Shown: positions 51,789-60,855, counted from the first letter of the stretch. The stretch: 64,000 bases of DNA from Leifsonia sp. NPDC080035 (GCF_040050925.1 NZ_CP157390.1:62001-126000); one strand, 5' to 3'. A program made the numbers and translations. The notes: generated by a model from the sequence alone, not told the origin.

Positions 51789-53390
51789 ATGGATGCGGAA
51801 GAGCCCCTGAACCTGGTCCCCCTGCCCGGCAGCGAGCGGCCGGAGCGCTCCGGTTACATCGCGCACGGCGCACTGGATGCGGAGGCGCCCGTCCAGGCGA
51901 CGCTGGTGCTCCGGCGCAGGTCCCCGCTGCCGGAGGACGCATTCGCCTCGTCGCAGTCCCGCCCGCTCACCCGGGATGAACTGGCCGAACGTTACGGCGC
52001 CTCCCCCGACGACGTCGCGCTGGTGACGCGGACGCTGGCCCCGCTCGGGGTCACGATCGAGGAGGAGAACGCCGCGGAACGACGGGTCCGCGTCTCCGGC
52101 CCCGCGCGCGTCATGGCGCGCGTCTTCGGCACCGACCTCGCCGCCGCGAAGCGAGAGGACGCCGACGACACCGCGCCCAGCTACCGGCAGCGCAGCGGCG
52201 GCCTCAGCATCCCCGCGGCCCTCGACGGCGTCGTGACGGCCGTGCTCGGCCTGGACGACCGCCCGCAGGCGCGCGCGCAGTTCCGCATCGCGATGCCCGC
52301 GGCGGTGAACACGAGCTACACGCCGCCGCAGCTCGGAAAGGTCTACGCGTTCCCGGACGGCACGGACGGCAGCGGCCAGACCATCGCGATCATCGAGCTG
52401 GGCGGCGGCTACGAGCAGGCCGATCTCGACACGTACTTCGCCGGCCTCGGCATCACGCCGCCGTCCGTGATCGCCGTCGGCGTCGACGGCGGCGACAACA
52501 ACCCCGGCCAGGACCCGAACGGCGCCGACGGCGAGGTGATGCTCGACATCGAGGTCGCCGGGGCACTCGCCCCCGGCGCCGACATCCTCGTCTATTTCGC
52601 GCCCAACACCGACGCCGGGTTCCTGGATGCGGTGAGCACGGCCGCGCACGCCGACCCGACCCCCGCGGCGATCAGCATCAGCTGGGGCCAGTCCGAGGAC
52701 CAGTGGACCGCGCAGGCGCGCACCGCGTTCGACCAGGCGCTGCAGGACGCCGCCGCCCTCGGCGTGACGACGACCGTGGCGGCGGGCGACGACGGCAGCA
52801 GCGACCGCGTCGGAGACGGCAAGGCGCACGTCGACTTCCCGGCGTCGTCCCCGCACGCGCTCGCCTGCGGCGGGACCCGGCTGGACGCGGACGGGACCAC
52901 AGGAACCGTGCGCTCGGAGACCGTGTGGAACAACGGGACCGGCAGCGGCGCGACCGGCGGAGGCGTCAGCGCGGTCTTCCCGCTGCCCTCCTGGCAGGCG
53001 AACGTCGGCGTCCCTTCCGGCGCCGGCGGCACGGACGCGGGAGGCGGCGCCAACGGACCTGGCGGGCGCGGGGTGCCCGACGTTTCCGCCGTCGCCGACC
53101 CGCAGACCGGGTACCGGATCCGCGTCGACGGCAAGGACATCGTGATCGGCGGAACGAGCGCGGTCGCTCCCCTCTGGGCCGCGCTGATCGCCCGCCTCGT
53201 GCAGTCCTCCGGCACACGGCTCGGGCTGCTCCAGCCGAAGCTGTACGACTCCATCCGTGCGGGCCAGGTCGCCGCCGGGTTCCGCGACATCACGAGCGGG
53301 GACAACGGGGCGTACACCGCCGGGAGCGGATGGGACGCGTGCACCGGCCTCGGGGTCCCGGAAGGGTCCACCCTCACCGGCGTGGTCTGA
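51789..53390 (+). CDS. S53-family serine-carboxyl peptidase (sedolisin/kumamolisin type)
   Basis: 533 residues from ATG 51789; a GTG two codons earlier is possible. A prodomain (about 20-150) is followed by the catalytic domain. Glu and Asp are in ADGEVMLDIEVAG (about 247 and 251), the oxyanion Asp in AAGDDGSSD (about 333) and the Ser in GGTSAVAPLWAAL (about 455). The calcium site is FRDITSGDNG ... GSGWDACTGLG at the end. Members are acid peptidases that self-process. No signal peptide is visible, which also holds for some kumamolisins, so export is uncertain. Confidence 0.92.
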   Translation: MDAEEPLNLVPLPGSERPERSGYIAHGALDAEAPVQATLVLRRRSPLPEDAFASSQSRPLTRDELAERYGASPDDVALVTRTLAPLGVTIEEENAAERRVRVSGPARVMARVFGTDLAAAKREDADDTAPSYRQRSGGLSIPAALDGVVTAVLGLDDRPQARAQFRIAMPAAVNTSYTPPQLGKVYAFPDGTDGSGQTIAIIELGGGYEQADLDTYFAGLGITPPSVIAVGVDGGDNNPGQDPNGADGEVMLDIEVAGALAPGADILVYFAPNTDAGFLDAVSTAAHADPTPAAISISWGQSEDQWTAQARTAFDQALQDAAALGVTTTVAAGDDGSSDRVGDGKAHVDFPASSPHALACGGTRLDADGTTGTVRSETVWNNGTGSGATGGGVSAVFPLPSWQANVGVPSGAGGTDAGGGANGPGGRGVPDVSAVADPQTGYRIRVDGKDIVIGGTSAVAPLWAALIARLVQSSGTRLGLLQPKLYDSIRAGQVAAGFRDITSGDNGAYTAGSGWDACTGLGVPEGSTLTGVV

Positions 53391-53420
53391 CGCGGCGGTC
53401 GACGCGGCCAGAATGGACGG

Positions 53421-54443
53421 GTGAGTCCGTCCGCCTCCCCCGCCGTCCGCACCGGGATCCCCTGGCTTCCCGGGGTCGCCGTGGCGGCGGTCGCGGCAGC
53501 GGTCGCCTGGGGCGTCCACTGGCTCGTCCCGGCCGTGCCACTGCTGACCGCCGCGGTCGTCCTCGGGATCGTGGTCGGCCAGCTGCCGGCGGCCCGGGCC
53601 GCGGTCACCGGCGTGCTCGCGCCCGGCCTCTCGCTCAGCGCCAAGCGGCTGATGCGGATCGGCGTCGTGCTGCTCGGGCTGAAGCTGAGCCTCGGCGACA
53701 TCGCCTCGCTCGGCTGGGTCACCATCCTCACCACGATCGGGATCGTCGTGCTCGGCTTCGCGGGCACCTTCGCGATCGGGCGGCTGTTCCGGCTGCCCGG
53801 ACACCAGCCGCTTCTGATCGCCACCGGGTTCTCCATCTGCGGGGCCTCGGCGATCGGCGCGATGAGCGGCGTGGTGAAGCCGAAGGACGAGGAGGCGGCG
53901 ACACCGGTCGCGCTCGTCACGCTGTGCGGGACGCTCGCGATCTTCGTGCTGCCGCTGCTGTGGCATCCACTGGGCCTCACCCCGTTGCAGTTCGGGCACT
54001 GGGTGGGCGGCGGCGTCCACGATGTCGGGCAGGTGGTCGCAACCGCCCAGATCGCCGGCTCCGGCGCGCTCGCGGTCGCCCTCGTGGTGAAGCTGACCCG
54101 CGTGCTGATGCTCGCGCCCACGGTCGCGATCGCGGCCGTGGGCGAGCGCCGGCGCCACGTGGCGGGCGACCCGAGCGTCAAGCGTCCGCCGATCGTCCCG
54201 CTGTTCGTCGCCGGGTTCATCGCCGCCGTGCTGATCCGCTCGTTCATCCCGCTCCCGGCCGTGGTGACGGACGGGGCGGACGCCCTGCAGACGGCGCTGC
54301 TGGCGGTGGCGCTGTTCGGGCTGGGAACGGCCGTGCGGCTTCGCTCGCTGGTCGGCACCGGCTGGCGCGCCCTGGCCACCGGCCTGCTCTCCTGGGCGCT
54401 GATCGCGGCGCTCGCACTCGTCGCGGTCCGGCTGTCGGCCTGA
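53421..54443 (+). CDS. YeiH/UPF0324-family membrane transporter
   Basis: 340 residues and about ten membrane helices. LSAKRLMRIGVVLLGLKLSLGDI, ATGFSICGASAIGAMSGVVKPKDEE and GGGVHDVGQVVATAQI are the hallmark segments of the family annotated as putative sulfate or sulfonate exporters. The transport substrate is not established. CAGAAT lies six bases before the GTG start. It converges on the SMR exporter gene. Confidence 0.88.
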   Translation: MSPSASPAVRTGIPWLPGVAVAAVAAAVAWGVHWLVPAVPLLTAAVVLGIVVGQLPAARAAVTGVLAPGLSLSAKRLMRIGVVLLGLKLSLGDIASLGWVTILTTIGIVVLGFAGTFAIGRLFRLPGHQPLLIATGFSICGASAIGAMSGVVKPKDEEAATPVALVTLCGTLAIFVLPLLWHPLGLTPLQFGHWVGGGVHDVGQVVATAQIAGSGALAVALVVKLTRVLMLAPTVAIAAVGERRRHVAGDPSVKRPPIVPLFVAGFIAAVLIRSFIPLPAVVTDGADALQTALLAVALFGLGTAVRLRSLVGTGWRALATGLLSWALIAALALVAVRLSA

Positions 54444-54467
54444 CGCCGCGGTGGGGCGCCATGCGGA

Positions 54468-54782
54468 TCAGTGCACGAGCTTGAGCCCGACGACGCAGCC
54501 GACCAGACCGAGGATGAGCAGCAGCTTCACGACGGAGAAGCCGTCGCCGCCGAAGAACATGGCGTAGAGCACGGTCAGCGCGGCCCCGATCCCGACCCAG
54601 ACCGCGTAGGCGGTGCCGGTCGAGATCTCGCGCATGGCGTAGGCGAGGCCCGCCATCGATGCCAGCAGCCCGACGACGAAGACGACGCTCGGCCACAGCC
54701 GGGTGAACCCGGCCGACTTCCCGAGGGCGGTCGCCCAGACGGCTTCGAGCACGCCGGAGAGGATGAGGACGATCCAGGACAC
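54468..54782 (-). CDS. Small multidrug resistance (SMR) protein, guanidinium exporter (Gdx/SugE) type
   Basis: 104 residues and four membrane helices. The GTG start at 54782 gives SWIVLILSGVLEAVWATALGKS, in which the Glu is the proton/substrate site. KSAGFTRLWPS and GTAYAVWVGIGA are typical of the SugE/Gdx branch. AAGGAG lies eight bases upstream. A longer reading from 54815 would start inside the riboswitch and is rejected. Its control by a guanidine-III riboswitch makes guanidinium export the best call, rather than multidrug efflux. Confidence 0.92.
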   Translation of the reverse strand: MSWIVLILSGVLEAVWATALGKSAGFTRLWPSVVFVVGLLASMAGLAYAMREISTGTAYAVWVGIGAALTVLYAMFFGGDGFSVVKLLLILGLVGCVVGLKLVH

Positions 54783-54796
54783 GGTCACGACTCCTT

Positions 54797-54838
54797 GGCC
54801 AGTCTTGTCGCTCACCGGGTACTGAACCGTCGTCCGGG
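54797..54838 (-). promoter_or_regulatory. Guanidine-III (ykkC-III) riboswitch
   Basis: On the minus strand the leader contains CCGGACGA, then GTACCCGGTGAG, then CGACAAGAC followed by TGGCC. These are the conserved blocks of the ykkC-III/guanidine-III aptamer in the right order and spacing, including the CCGG/CCGG pairing that makes the pseudoknot. It ends directly against the AAGGAG ribosome site of the SMR gene, so guanidine binding could expose that site and switch on translation. Confidence 0.88.
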
Positions 54839-54936
54839 ACCGCCGGAACGGCGATCTAGCACAAGTGTATCAAAACATCGTTGCGGAGTGTTACGCGCGC
54901 CGCCCGGACGGCCGGAGCCCGGGCGCACCGCTCCGG

Positions 54937-54942
54937 TAGCGT
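54937..54942 (+). promoter_or_regulatory. -10 box TAGCGT for metY
   Basis: TAGCGT ends six bases before the metY ATG at 54949, in the leaderless arrangement. No ribosome site is present there. Confidence 0.5.
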
Positions 54943-54948
54943 TGCCGC

Positions 54949-56241
54949 ATGGCAGATCGCGAATATGGCTTCCGCACGCGTGCGATCCACGCGGGCAACA
55001 TCCCCGACCCCGTCACCGGCGCGCGCGCCCTGCCGATCTACCAGACCAGCGCGTTCGTGTTCGACGACACGGCGGATGCGGCGGCGCGGTTCGCCCTGCA
55101 GAAGTACGGCAACATCTACTCCCGCCTCGCGAACCCGACGGTCGCCTCGTTCGAGGAGCGCATCGCCAGCCTCGAGGGGGGCCTCGGCGCCGTCGCCACC
55201 GCGAGCGGTCTGAGCGCGCAGTACATCACCTTCGCCTCGCTCGCCGGGGCGGGCGACCACATCGTCGCCTCCGCGAACCTCTACGGCGGCTCGATCACGC
55301 AGCTCGACGTGACGCTGCGCCGGTTCGGGGTCGAGACGACGTTCGTCCAGAGCGCCGACCCGGCCGACTACGCTGCCGCGATCACCGACAAGACCAAGCT
55401 ACTGTTCGCCGAGACCATCGCGAACCCGTCCGGCGAGATCGCCGACATCGAAGGGCTCGCCGAGGTCGCGCACGCGGCAGGAATCCCGCTCATCATCGAC
55501 TCCACCATCGCGACGCCGTACCTCAACCGGCCGATCGAGTGGGGGGCGGACGTCGTCATCCACTCGGCCACCAAGTTCCTGGGCGGCCACGGCTCGACCC
55601 TCGGCGGCGTGGTCGTCGAGAGCGGACGCTTCGACTGGCACACCGAGAAGTTCCCGCTGTTCGGCCAGCCGGTGCCCTCCTACGGCGGCCTGCAGTGGTC
55701 GGGCAACTTCGGCGAGTACGCGTTCCTCACGCGGCTGCGGGCCGAGCAGCTGCGCGACATCGGCCCGGTGCTCGCCCCGCACTCCGCCTTCCTGCTCGCC
55801 CAGGGTGTCGAGACGCTGCCGTACCGCATCCAGGCGCACGTGGACAACGCCCGCGCCGTCGCCCAGTGGCTGGACGCCGACCCGCGCATCGAGAAGGTCT
55901 TCTGGGCCGGGCTGCCGGAGCACCCGCACCACGACCGCGCGCAGAAGTATCTGCCGAAGGGCGCGGGCAGTGTGTTCAGCTTCGTCGTGAAGGGCGGACG
56001 CGCGGTCGGCCAGAGGTTCATCGAGTCGGTGAACCTGGCCAGCCACCTGGCGAACATCGGCGACGCGAAGACGCTCGTCATCCATCCCGCATCCACCACG
56101 CACGCGCAGCTCACCGAGCAGCAGCTGCTCGACGCGGGCGTGCTGCCCGGCGTCGTGCGCATCAGCGTCGGCATCGAGGATGTGGACGACATCATCTACG
56201 ATCTCGACCAGGCACTGACCGAGGCCGTGAAGGAGGCGTGA
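54949..56241 (+). CDS. metY: O-acetylhomoserine aminocarboxypropyltransferase (O-acetylhomoserine sulfhydrylase)
   Basis: 430 residues, the MetY length. The start YGFRTRAIHAGNIPDPVTGARALPIYQTSAFVF is typical. The PLP lysine lies in HSATKFLGGHGSTLGG (about residue 208), and HPASTTHAQLTEQQLLDAGV is near the C-terminus. It makes homocysteine from O-acetylhomoserine and sulfide. A CoA-binding protein gene follows two bases after its stop. Confidence 0.95.
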   Translation: MADREYGFRTRAIHAGNIPDPVTGARALPIYQTSAFVFDDTADAAARFALQKYGNIYSRLANPTVASFEERIASLEGGLGAVATASGLSAQYITFASLAGAGDHIVASANLYGGSITQLDVTLRRFGVETTFVQSADPADYAAAITDKTKLLFAETIANPSGEIADIEGLAEVAHAAGIPLIIDSTIATPYLNRPIEWGADVVIHSATKFLGGHGSTLGGVVVESGRFDWHTEKFPLFGQPVPSYGGLQWSGNFGEYAFLTRLRAEQLRDIGPVLAPHSAFLLAQGVETLPYRIQAHVDNARAVAQWLDADPRIEKVFWAGLPEHPHHDRAQKYLPKGAGSVFSFVVKGGRAVGQRFIESVNLASHLANIGDAKTLVIHPASTTHAQLTEQQLLDAGVLPGVVRISVGIEDVDDIIYDLDQALTEAVKEA

Positions 56242-56243
56242 CG

Positions 56244-56810
56244 ATGACCGACACCACCGAGGTCCAGCTGGTCAACGGGCTGAGCTGCTCGCTGCCCGCC
56301 GACTCGCCGCTCGCCAAGCTGCTGAAGTCGCAGCGCACCTGGGTCGGCCCTGACGCGAAGGAGCGGCTGCGCATCCTGCGTGGTGCGAAGTCGGTCGCCA
56401 TCGTCGGCGCATCGCCGAACCCCGCCCGCTCCAGTTACTTCGTCGGCACCTACCTGCAGCAGTCGAGCGACTTCCGGGTGTACTTCGTGAACCCGAACGC
56501 CGACACGATCCTCGGCGAGAAGGCCTACCCCGACCTGGCGTCGCTGCCCGAGGTCCCGGACATCGTGGACGTGTTCCGCAAGCCGTCGGACATCCCGGCC
56601 GTCATCGACGAGGCCATCGCGGTCGGCGCGCCGACGGTGTGGGTGCAGCTCGGCATCTGGAACCAGGAGGCCGCGGAGTACGGCGAGTCGAAGGGCCTGA
56701 CCGTCGTCATGGACCGCTGCATCAAGATCGAGCACGCCCGGTTCCACGGCGGCCTGCACCTGCTCGGCTTCGACACCGGTCAGATCACCGCCCGCAAGAC
56801 CATCCGCTGA
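56244..56810 (+). CDS. CoA-binding domain protein in operon with metY
   Basis: 188 residues. A Rossmann-type CoA_binding domain covers about 45-165: KSVAIVGASPNPARSSYFVGTYL, VYFVNPNADTILGEKAYPDLASLP and PTVWVQLGIWNQEAAEYGESKGLTVVMDRCIKIEH, whose Cys is conserved in the family. AAGGAGG lies at the end of metY. The metY-CoA_binding pair is widespread in actinobacteria, so a role in methionine or sulfur metabolism is likely, but the reaction is unknown. Confidence 0.9.
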   Translation: MTDTTEVQLVNGLSCSLPADSPLAKLLKSQRTWVGPDAKERLRILRGAKSVAIVGASPNPARSSYFVGTYLQQSSDFRVYFVNPNADTILGEKAYPDLASLPEVPDIVDVFRKPSDIPAVIDEAIAVGAPTVWVQLGIWNQEAAEYGESKGLTVVMDRCIKIEHARFHGGLHLLGFDTGQITARKTIR

Positions 56811-56841
56811 CGCGGCGCCCCGGCGGCCGAGACGGGCCGGC

Positions 56842-57423
56842 TCAGGCGCGGGCGACGATGTGGAAGACGTGCCAGTGCTTGGGGCCCTCGAACGACATCC
56901 CGCGACGGTCGTCCTCGGCGAGCGTGAGCACGTCCATGCCGGCGAGCATCCCCTCCACTCCGGCGCGGTCGTGGAAGTTCATGCCGGGACGGCCGAACCA
57001 CTCGTCGTGCGGGCCGAACAGCTCACCGGCGAACAGACCGCCGGGGTTGAGCGCGTCGCGGATGTCCGCCCAGAGGTACGGGAAGTGCCCCGGCTCGCAG
57101 AACGGCAGGGCGAAGCCGGCGTAGACCAGGTCGGCCGCCGGCAGCTCGCCGAGTGACTCGAACGGGGCGCTCCGTGCCTCGACACGGGCCGCATCCGCTG
57201 GGGACAGTCCGGAGAGGACCCTATCCGCGACCCCCTCGTCGGCGTCGACCGCGAGCACCCGCCAGCCGCGCTCGGCGAGCGCACGCGTCTCGACGCCGTC
57301 ACCGCAGCCGAGGTCGATCGCGAAGCCGGGGGCGTCGTCCCACGCGTCCAGTGCGGTCTCGAACGTCGGACGCACGCCGCGGCCGCCCTGCTTCTCGTAG
57401 AACTGCGACCAGTCGAACGCCAT
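56842..57423 (-). CDS. Class I SAM-dependent methyltransferase (TehB-like)
   Basis: 193 residues. SAM-binding motif I is FAIDLGCGDGVETRALAERGWRVLAVDAD, followed by ADLVYAGFALPFC and ALNPGGLFAGELFGPHDEWFG. The closing region KHWHVFHIVARA matches small methyltransferases related to TehB. The acceptor is unknown. The ATG has TAGGCT seven bases upstream; it diverges from the AfsR-like regulator across 72 bp. Confidence 0.88.
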   Translation of the reverse strand: MAFDWSQFYEKQGGRGVRPTFETALDAWDDAPGFAIDLGCGDGVETRALAERGWRVLAVDADEGVADRVLSGLSPADAARVEARSAPFESLGELPAADLVYAGFALPFCEPGHFPYLWADIRDALNPGGLFAGELFGPHDEWFGRPGMNFHDRAGVEGMLAGMDVLTLAEDDRRGMSFEGPKHWHVFHIVARA

Positions 57424-57430
57424 GCCTGCG

Positions 57431-57436
57431 AGCCTA
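57431..57436 (-). promoter_or_regulatory. -10 box TAGGCT for the methyltransferase gene
   Basis: TAGGCT ends seven bases before the ATG at 57423, in the leaderless arrangement. Confidence 0.5.
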
Positions 57437-57483
57437 CGCGCGGGAAGCGGCGCGCGGGGAAGCGCGCCGGGTTGCGCGCTGGC

Positions 57484-57489
57484 TAAGAT
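57484..57489 (+). promoter_or_regulatory. -10 box TAAGAT for the AfsR-like regulator
   Basis: TAAGAT ends six bases before the GTG at 57496 and no ribosome site is present. This supports that GTG as the true start. Confidence 0.5.
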
Positions 57490-57495
57490 CGGCGA

Positions 57496-60400
57496 GTGGA
57501 TCCCGCGCCTCCCTCGCCCCGCATCGCCGTGCTCGGCCCGGTGCTCGTCGAGGACCGCGCCGGGCGGCTGAGCGAGCCGGCGGGAGCGCTCGGCAAGAGC
57601 CTGATCGTCGCGCTCGTGCTCGCGCGCGGCGGCCTCTCCGTCTCCTCCCTCGTCTCCGACCTGTGGGACGACGCACCGCCCCGGCAGGAGCGCGCGGCAC
57701 TGCAGACGCTCGTCTCGCGCGTCCGGACCGCGAGCGCCGACGGCCTGCTCACCTCGACACCGAGCGGGTATGCGCTCGCCGTGGAGCCGGAGGACACCGA
57801 CCTCGGGCTGGCGCGGCGCTGCGCCGAGGCCGCCCGCGACGCCGAGGCCGCCGGGGATGCGGCCGCCGCCGTGCGCGCGGCGAGCGACGGACTCGCGCTC
57901 TGGCGTGGCGAGCCGGGCCGCGAGCTCGGCGGCAGCCCCTTGGCGTCCGAGCTTGCGGCCACCGCCGCCGCGCTCCGCTCGGAGCTGCTGCTGCTGCGCG
58001 CCCGGGCGCACCGCGCGACGGGGGACGCGACCGCCGCCCTGGCCGACCTGCAGCCGCTGGTCGCGGAGAACCCGCTGAACGAGACGCTGCAGCTGGAACG
58101 GATGCGCGCGCTGGCCGCAGCGGGCCGGCGCAGCGAGGCACTGCTCGCGTTCGCCGAGGTGAAGGAGGCGCTCCTCGACCGGCTGGGGACCCGTCCAGGG
58201 CCGGCACTCGTCGCCTTCAACGCCGAGCTGCTCGCGGAGGACGACGACCGCGAGGCCGCCGCGCCCCGCCGCGTGCGGATCGGGCTGCGCACCGCGCCGA
58301 ACGAGCTGATCGGCCGCGAGTACGACCTGCAGGCCGTGGAGGACCTGGTCGCGACGTCCAGACTGACGACCGTGCTCGGCGCCGGCGGTCTCGGCAAGAC
58401 CCGGCTGGCGCAGGAGGTCGGTCGCCGCGCGGTGCACACTCCCGCGGTCATCGTGGTCGAGCTGGCCAGCGTGCGCACCGGGGAGGACCTCTCGCTGGCG
58501 TTCGCCTCCACCCTCGGCATCCGGGAGGCGCGCACCGCACGCCCGAACGAGCCGGGCGCGATGCTGGATCTGCGCTCGCGCATCCTCGGCGTCCTCTCCG
58601 AGCGCGAGACGCTGCTGATCGTCGACAACTGCGAGCACATCGTGGATGCGGCGGCCGCGTACATCTCGGACGTCCTCGACTCCACGGCCGGCGTCCGGGT
58701 CCTCGCCACCAGTCGCGCGCCGCTCGCCATCGGCGCAGAACGCGTCTACGCCCTCGAACCGCTGCCCGCCGAGGCGGACGGCCCTGCCGTCGCGCTGTTC
58801 ACCGAGCGCGCCCGCGCTGCGCGACCCGGGGTCGTGCTGCCGCCGGACGCCGTCGCCCGGCTCTGCTCGCGGCTCGACGGGCTTCCGCTTGCGATCGAGC
58901 TCGCGGCGGCGCGCACGCGGTCCATGTCGGTCGAGGAGGTCGAGCGGCGGCTGGGGAACCGGTTCGCGCTGTTGACCGGCGGCGAGCGCACCGCTCCCGA
59001 ACGGCATCGCACCCTCTTCGCCGTGATCGACTGGAGCTGGAACCTCCTCGGCTCCTCGGAGCAGCGCCTGCTCCGCCGGCTCTCCCGCTTCCCGGACGGC
59101 TTCAGCGCCGAGGCGGCCGAAGCGGTCGCCGGGACAGGCGCCGACTCGGTGCTCGACGACCTGGACGCGCTGGTGGCGCAGTCCCTCGTCGGCGTGAGCG
59201 AGGACCCGGACACCGGCATCCTGCGGTACCGGATGCTGGAGACCGTCCGCGAGTTCGGCGACCGTGAGCTGGAGGCGGCGGGCGACGGCGCCGAGGTGCT
59301 CGAGGGGATGGACGAGTGGGCGATCGCGTTCTCTCGGGACGCACTCGCCCGCATGCACGGCCACGAGCAGGTGGCGACATTCGGCAGGGTCACCGCCGAG
59401 CAGGACAACCTCGTCGGCGTGCTGCGCTCGGCGCTCGACGGCGGCAGGCCGCGCACGGTCGCGTCCGTCTTCGCTCTGCTCGCCTATTACTGGTCGCTGC
59501 GCAGCGCGCACTCCGAGGTGCTCGGCTTCGGCGCCACGGTCCTCCAGGCCCTGGAGGGCTGGCAGCCGGAGGACGCGGATCGCGATGCGGCGGCCGCCTG
59601 CTACACGATGATCGGCGGCACGTTCCTGTTCGCGGGGCTCCGCACGGCCGTCCGCGCCATCGTGCGGCTGAAGCGCCTGAGCCGCGGGCGCCCGTTCACG
59701 GACGCCCGCCTGTCGGCGATCGCCGGCCTGGTGATGGCGGCCGGGCACGTGGAGCCGGGGCTGCGACTGCTGGAGGAGTACAGCAGGTCGAGCGACCCGG
59801 AGCAGGCGGCGATGGGCAACCTCCTGACCGGGCAGCTGCAGGAGAACGCGGGCGAGCTCGATACGGCGCTGGAGACCGCGGGGCGCGCCTACCGCTTCGC
59901 GGTCGAGGCCGGCGACACCTGGTCGATGGCCACGGCGGCGCAGGGCATCGCCCAGCTGCACAGCCAGCTCGCGCATCCGGCCGAGGCGCTGGAGTGGGCA
60001 GAGCGTGCGCACGAGGGCATCGTGCTACTGCAGGCGACGGGCGACCTGCGGCAGCTGGACTGGTTGATCGCGATCAACTCGATCGCCGAGGGCGACCTCG
60101 CGCGCGGCAGGGCGCTGCTGGAGAACTACCTGACGGACGACGTCGACCGCACGGGGTTCGACTACGTCGACTACTACGGCATCGGCTACTCGGGGATGGC
60201 GGAGATCGCGCTGGCCGAGGGCGATCTGGCGGAGGGCGTCCGGCTCTACGGCGAGGCGATCGGCGTGTACACCGACGAAGCGGTCGCCGAGCGCGAGGTG
60301 GTCGCGAACCCGTGGCTGACCATCCTCGGCACGGCCGACGTCGCGGCCCGGTTGCGCGCCCACGAGGAGCAGCCGGGCGTCGTGGACCGCGCGGAGACCG

Positions 60401-60762
60401 ACGAGCACGCCCGCCGGCTGCGGCTGCGGGTCCTGGTGGGCTCCCGGCTGAACCCCAGTTACCTGGACAAGCCGGTGGTCGGCACCGGCCTGATCGGCTA
60501 CGCGATCTGGATGCTCGACCCGGCGACCGCCGCATCCCGAGACGCCGACTGGGTCGCGGCCGGGCTGGAGCTGTTCGCGCTGGCGTCCCGGTCGAGCTCC
60601 CGGCAGGACCTGCCGACGCTGAACCGCGAGCGGCTGGCGGAGCGCATCCGCCGCGTCCACGGCGACGCGGGACTCGAGGCCGCGCTCACCGCCGTCGAGG
60701 CGCTCTCCCGCGAGGAGGCGGCGACCCGCGGCCTCGCCCTCCTCTCCTCCGTCCGCGCGTAG
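57496..60762 (+). CDS. AfsR/SARP-type regulator with BTAD, NB-ARC ATPase and TPR regions
   Basis: 1088 residues. An N-terminal winged helix (about 8-85; RIAVLGPVLVEDRAG to LVSDLWDDAPP) is of the OmpR/SARP kind. A bacterial transcriptional activation domain follows (about 95-245; ALWRGEPGRELGG, LNETLQLERMRALAAAGRRSEALLAF). The STAND ATPase has Walker A TVLGAGGLGKTRLAQEV (about 292-308) and LLIVDNCEHIVDA. The C-terminal half has helical TPR-like repeats. Such proteins bind heptamer direct repeats. An ABC exporter operon converges on it and carries 11-bp-period repeats at its promoter. Confidence 0.92.
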   Translation: MDPAPPSPRIAVLGPVLVEDRAGRLSEPAGALGKSLIVALVLARGGLSVSSLVSDLWDDAPPRQERAALQTLVSRVRTASADGLLTSTPSGYALAVEPEDTDLGLARRCAEAARDAEAAGDAAAAVRAASDGLALWRGEPGRELGGSPLASELAATAAALRSELLLLRARAHRATGDATAALADLQPLVAENPLNETLQLERMRALAAAGRRSEALLAFAEVKEALLDRLGTRPGPALVAFNAELLAEDDDREAAAPRRVRIGLRTAPNELIGREYDLQAVEDLVATSRLTTVLGAGGLGKTRLAQEVGRRAVHTPAVIVVELASVRTGEDLSLAFASTLGIREARTARPNEPGAMLDLRSRILGVLSERETLLIVDNCEHIVDAAAAYISDVLDSTAGVRVLATSRAPLAIGAERVYALEPLPAEADGPAVALFTERARAARPGVVLPPDAVARLCSRLDGLPLAIELAAARTRSMSVEEVERRLGNRFALLTGGERTAPERHRTLFAVIDWSWNLLGSSEQRLLRRLSRFPDGFSAEAAEAVAGTGADSVLDDLDALVAQSLVGVSEDPDTGILRYRMLETVREFGDRELEAAGDGAEVLEGMDEWAIAFSRDALARMHGHEQVATFGRVTAEQDNLVGVLRSALDGGRPRTVASVFALLAYYWSLRSAHSEVLGFGATVLQALEGWQPEDADRDAAAACYTMIGGTFLFAGLRTAVRAIVRLKRLSRGRPFTDARLSAIAGLVMAAGHVEPGLRLLEEYSRSSDPEQAAMGNLLTGQLQENAGELDTALETAGRAYRFAVEAGDTWSMATAAQGIAQLHSQLAHPAEALEWAERAHEGIVLLQATGDLRQLDWLIAINSIAEGDLARGRALLENYLTDDVDRTGFDYVDYYGIGYSGMAEIALAEGDLAEGVRLYGEAIGVYTDEAVAEREVVANPWLTILGTADVAARLRAHEEQPGVVDRAETDEHARRLRLRVLVGSRLNPSYLDKPVVGTGLIGYAIWMLDPATAASRDADWVAAGLELFALASRSSSRQDLPTLNRERLAERIRRVHGDAGLEAALTAVEALSREEAATRGLALLSSVRA

Positions 60763-60786
60763 CCGCTGGCCCTCGGCGCCGCCGCT

Positions 60787-60855
60787 GGCCGGCGAGCACA
60801 GGAAAAAGGTCACGAATCCGGGCGGTTCGCGACACTTCTCCTGTGCTCGGCGGCC
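60787..60855. repeat. Hairpin repeat, GCCGAGCACAGG family, copy 3
   Basis: GGCCGGCGAGCACAGGA (60787-60803) pairs with TCCTGTGCTCGGCGGCC (60839-60855) with one mismatch near the base. The interior is unrelated to copies 1 and 2. It lies between the convergent AfsR-like gene and the exporter permease gene. Confidence 0.8.

Noticed and set aside
54468..54815. Longer SMR protein starting at 54815
   Set aside because: The extra eleven codons lie inside the guanidine-III aptamer and are absent from the SMR family; the GTG at 54782 has the ribosome site.
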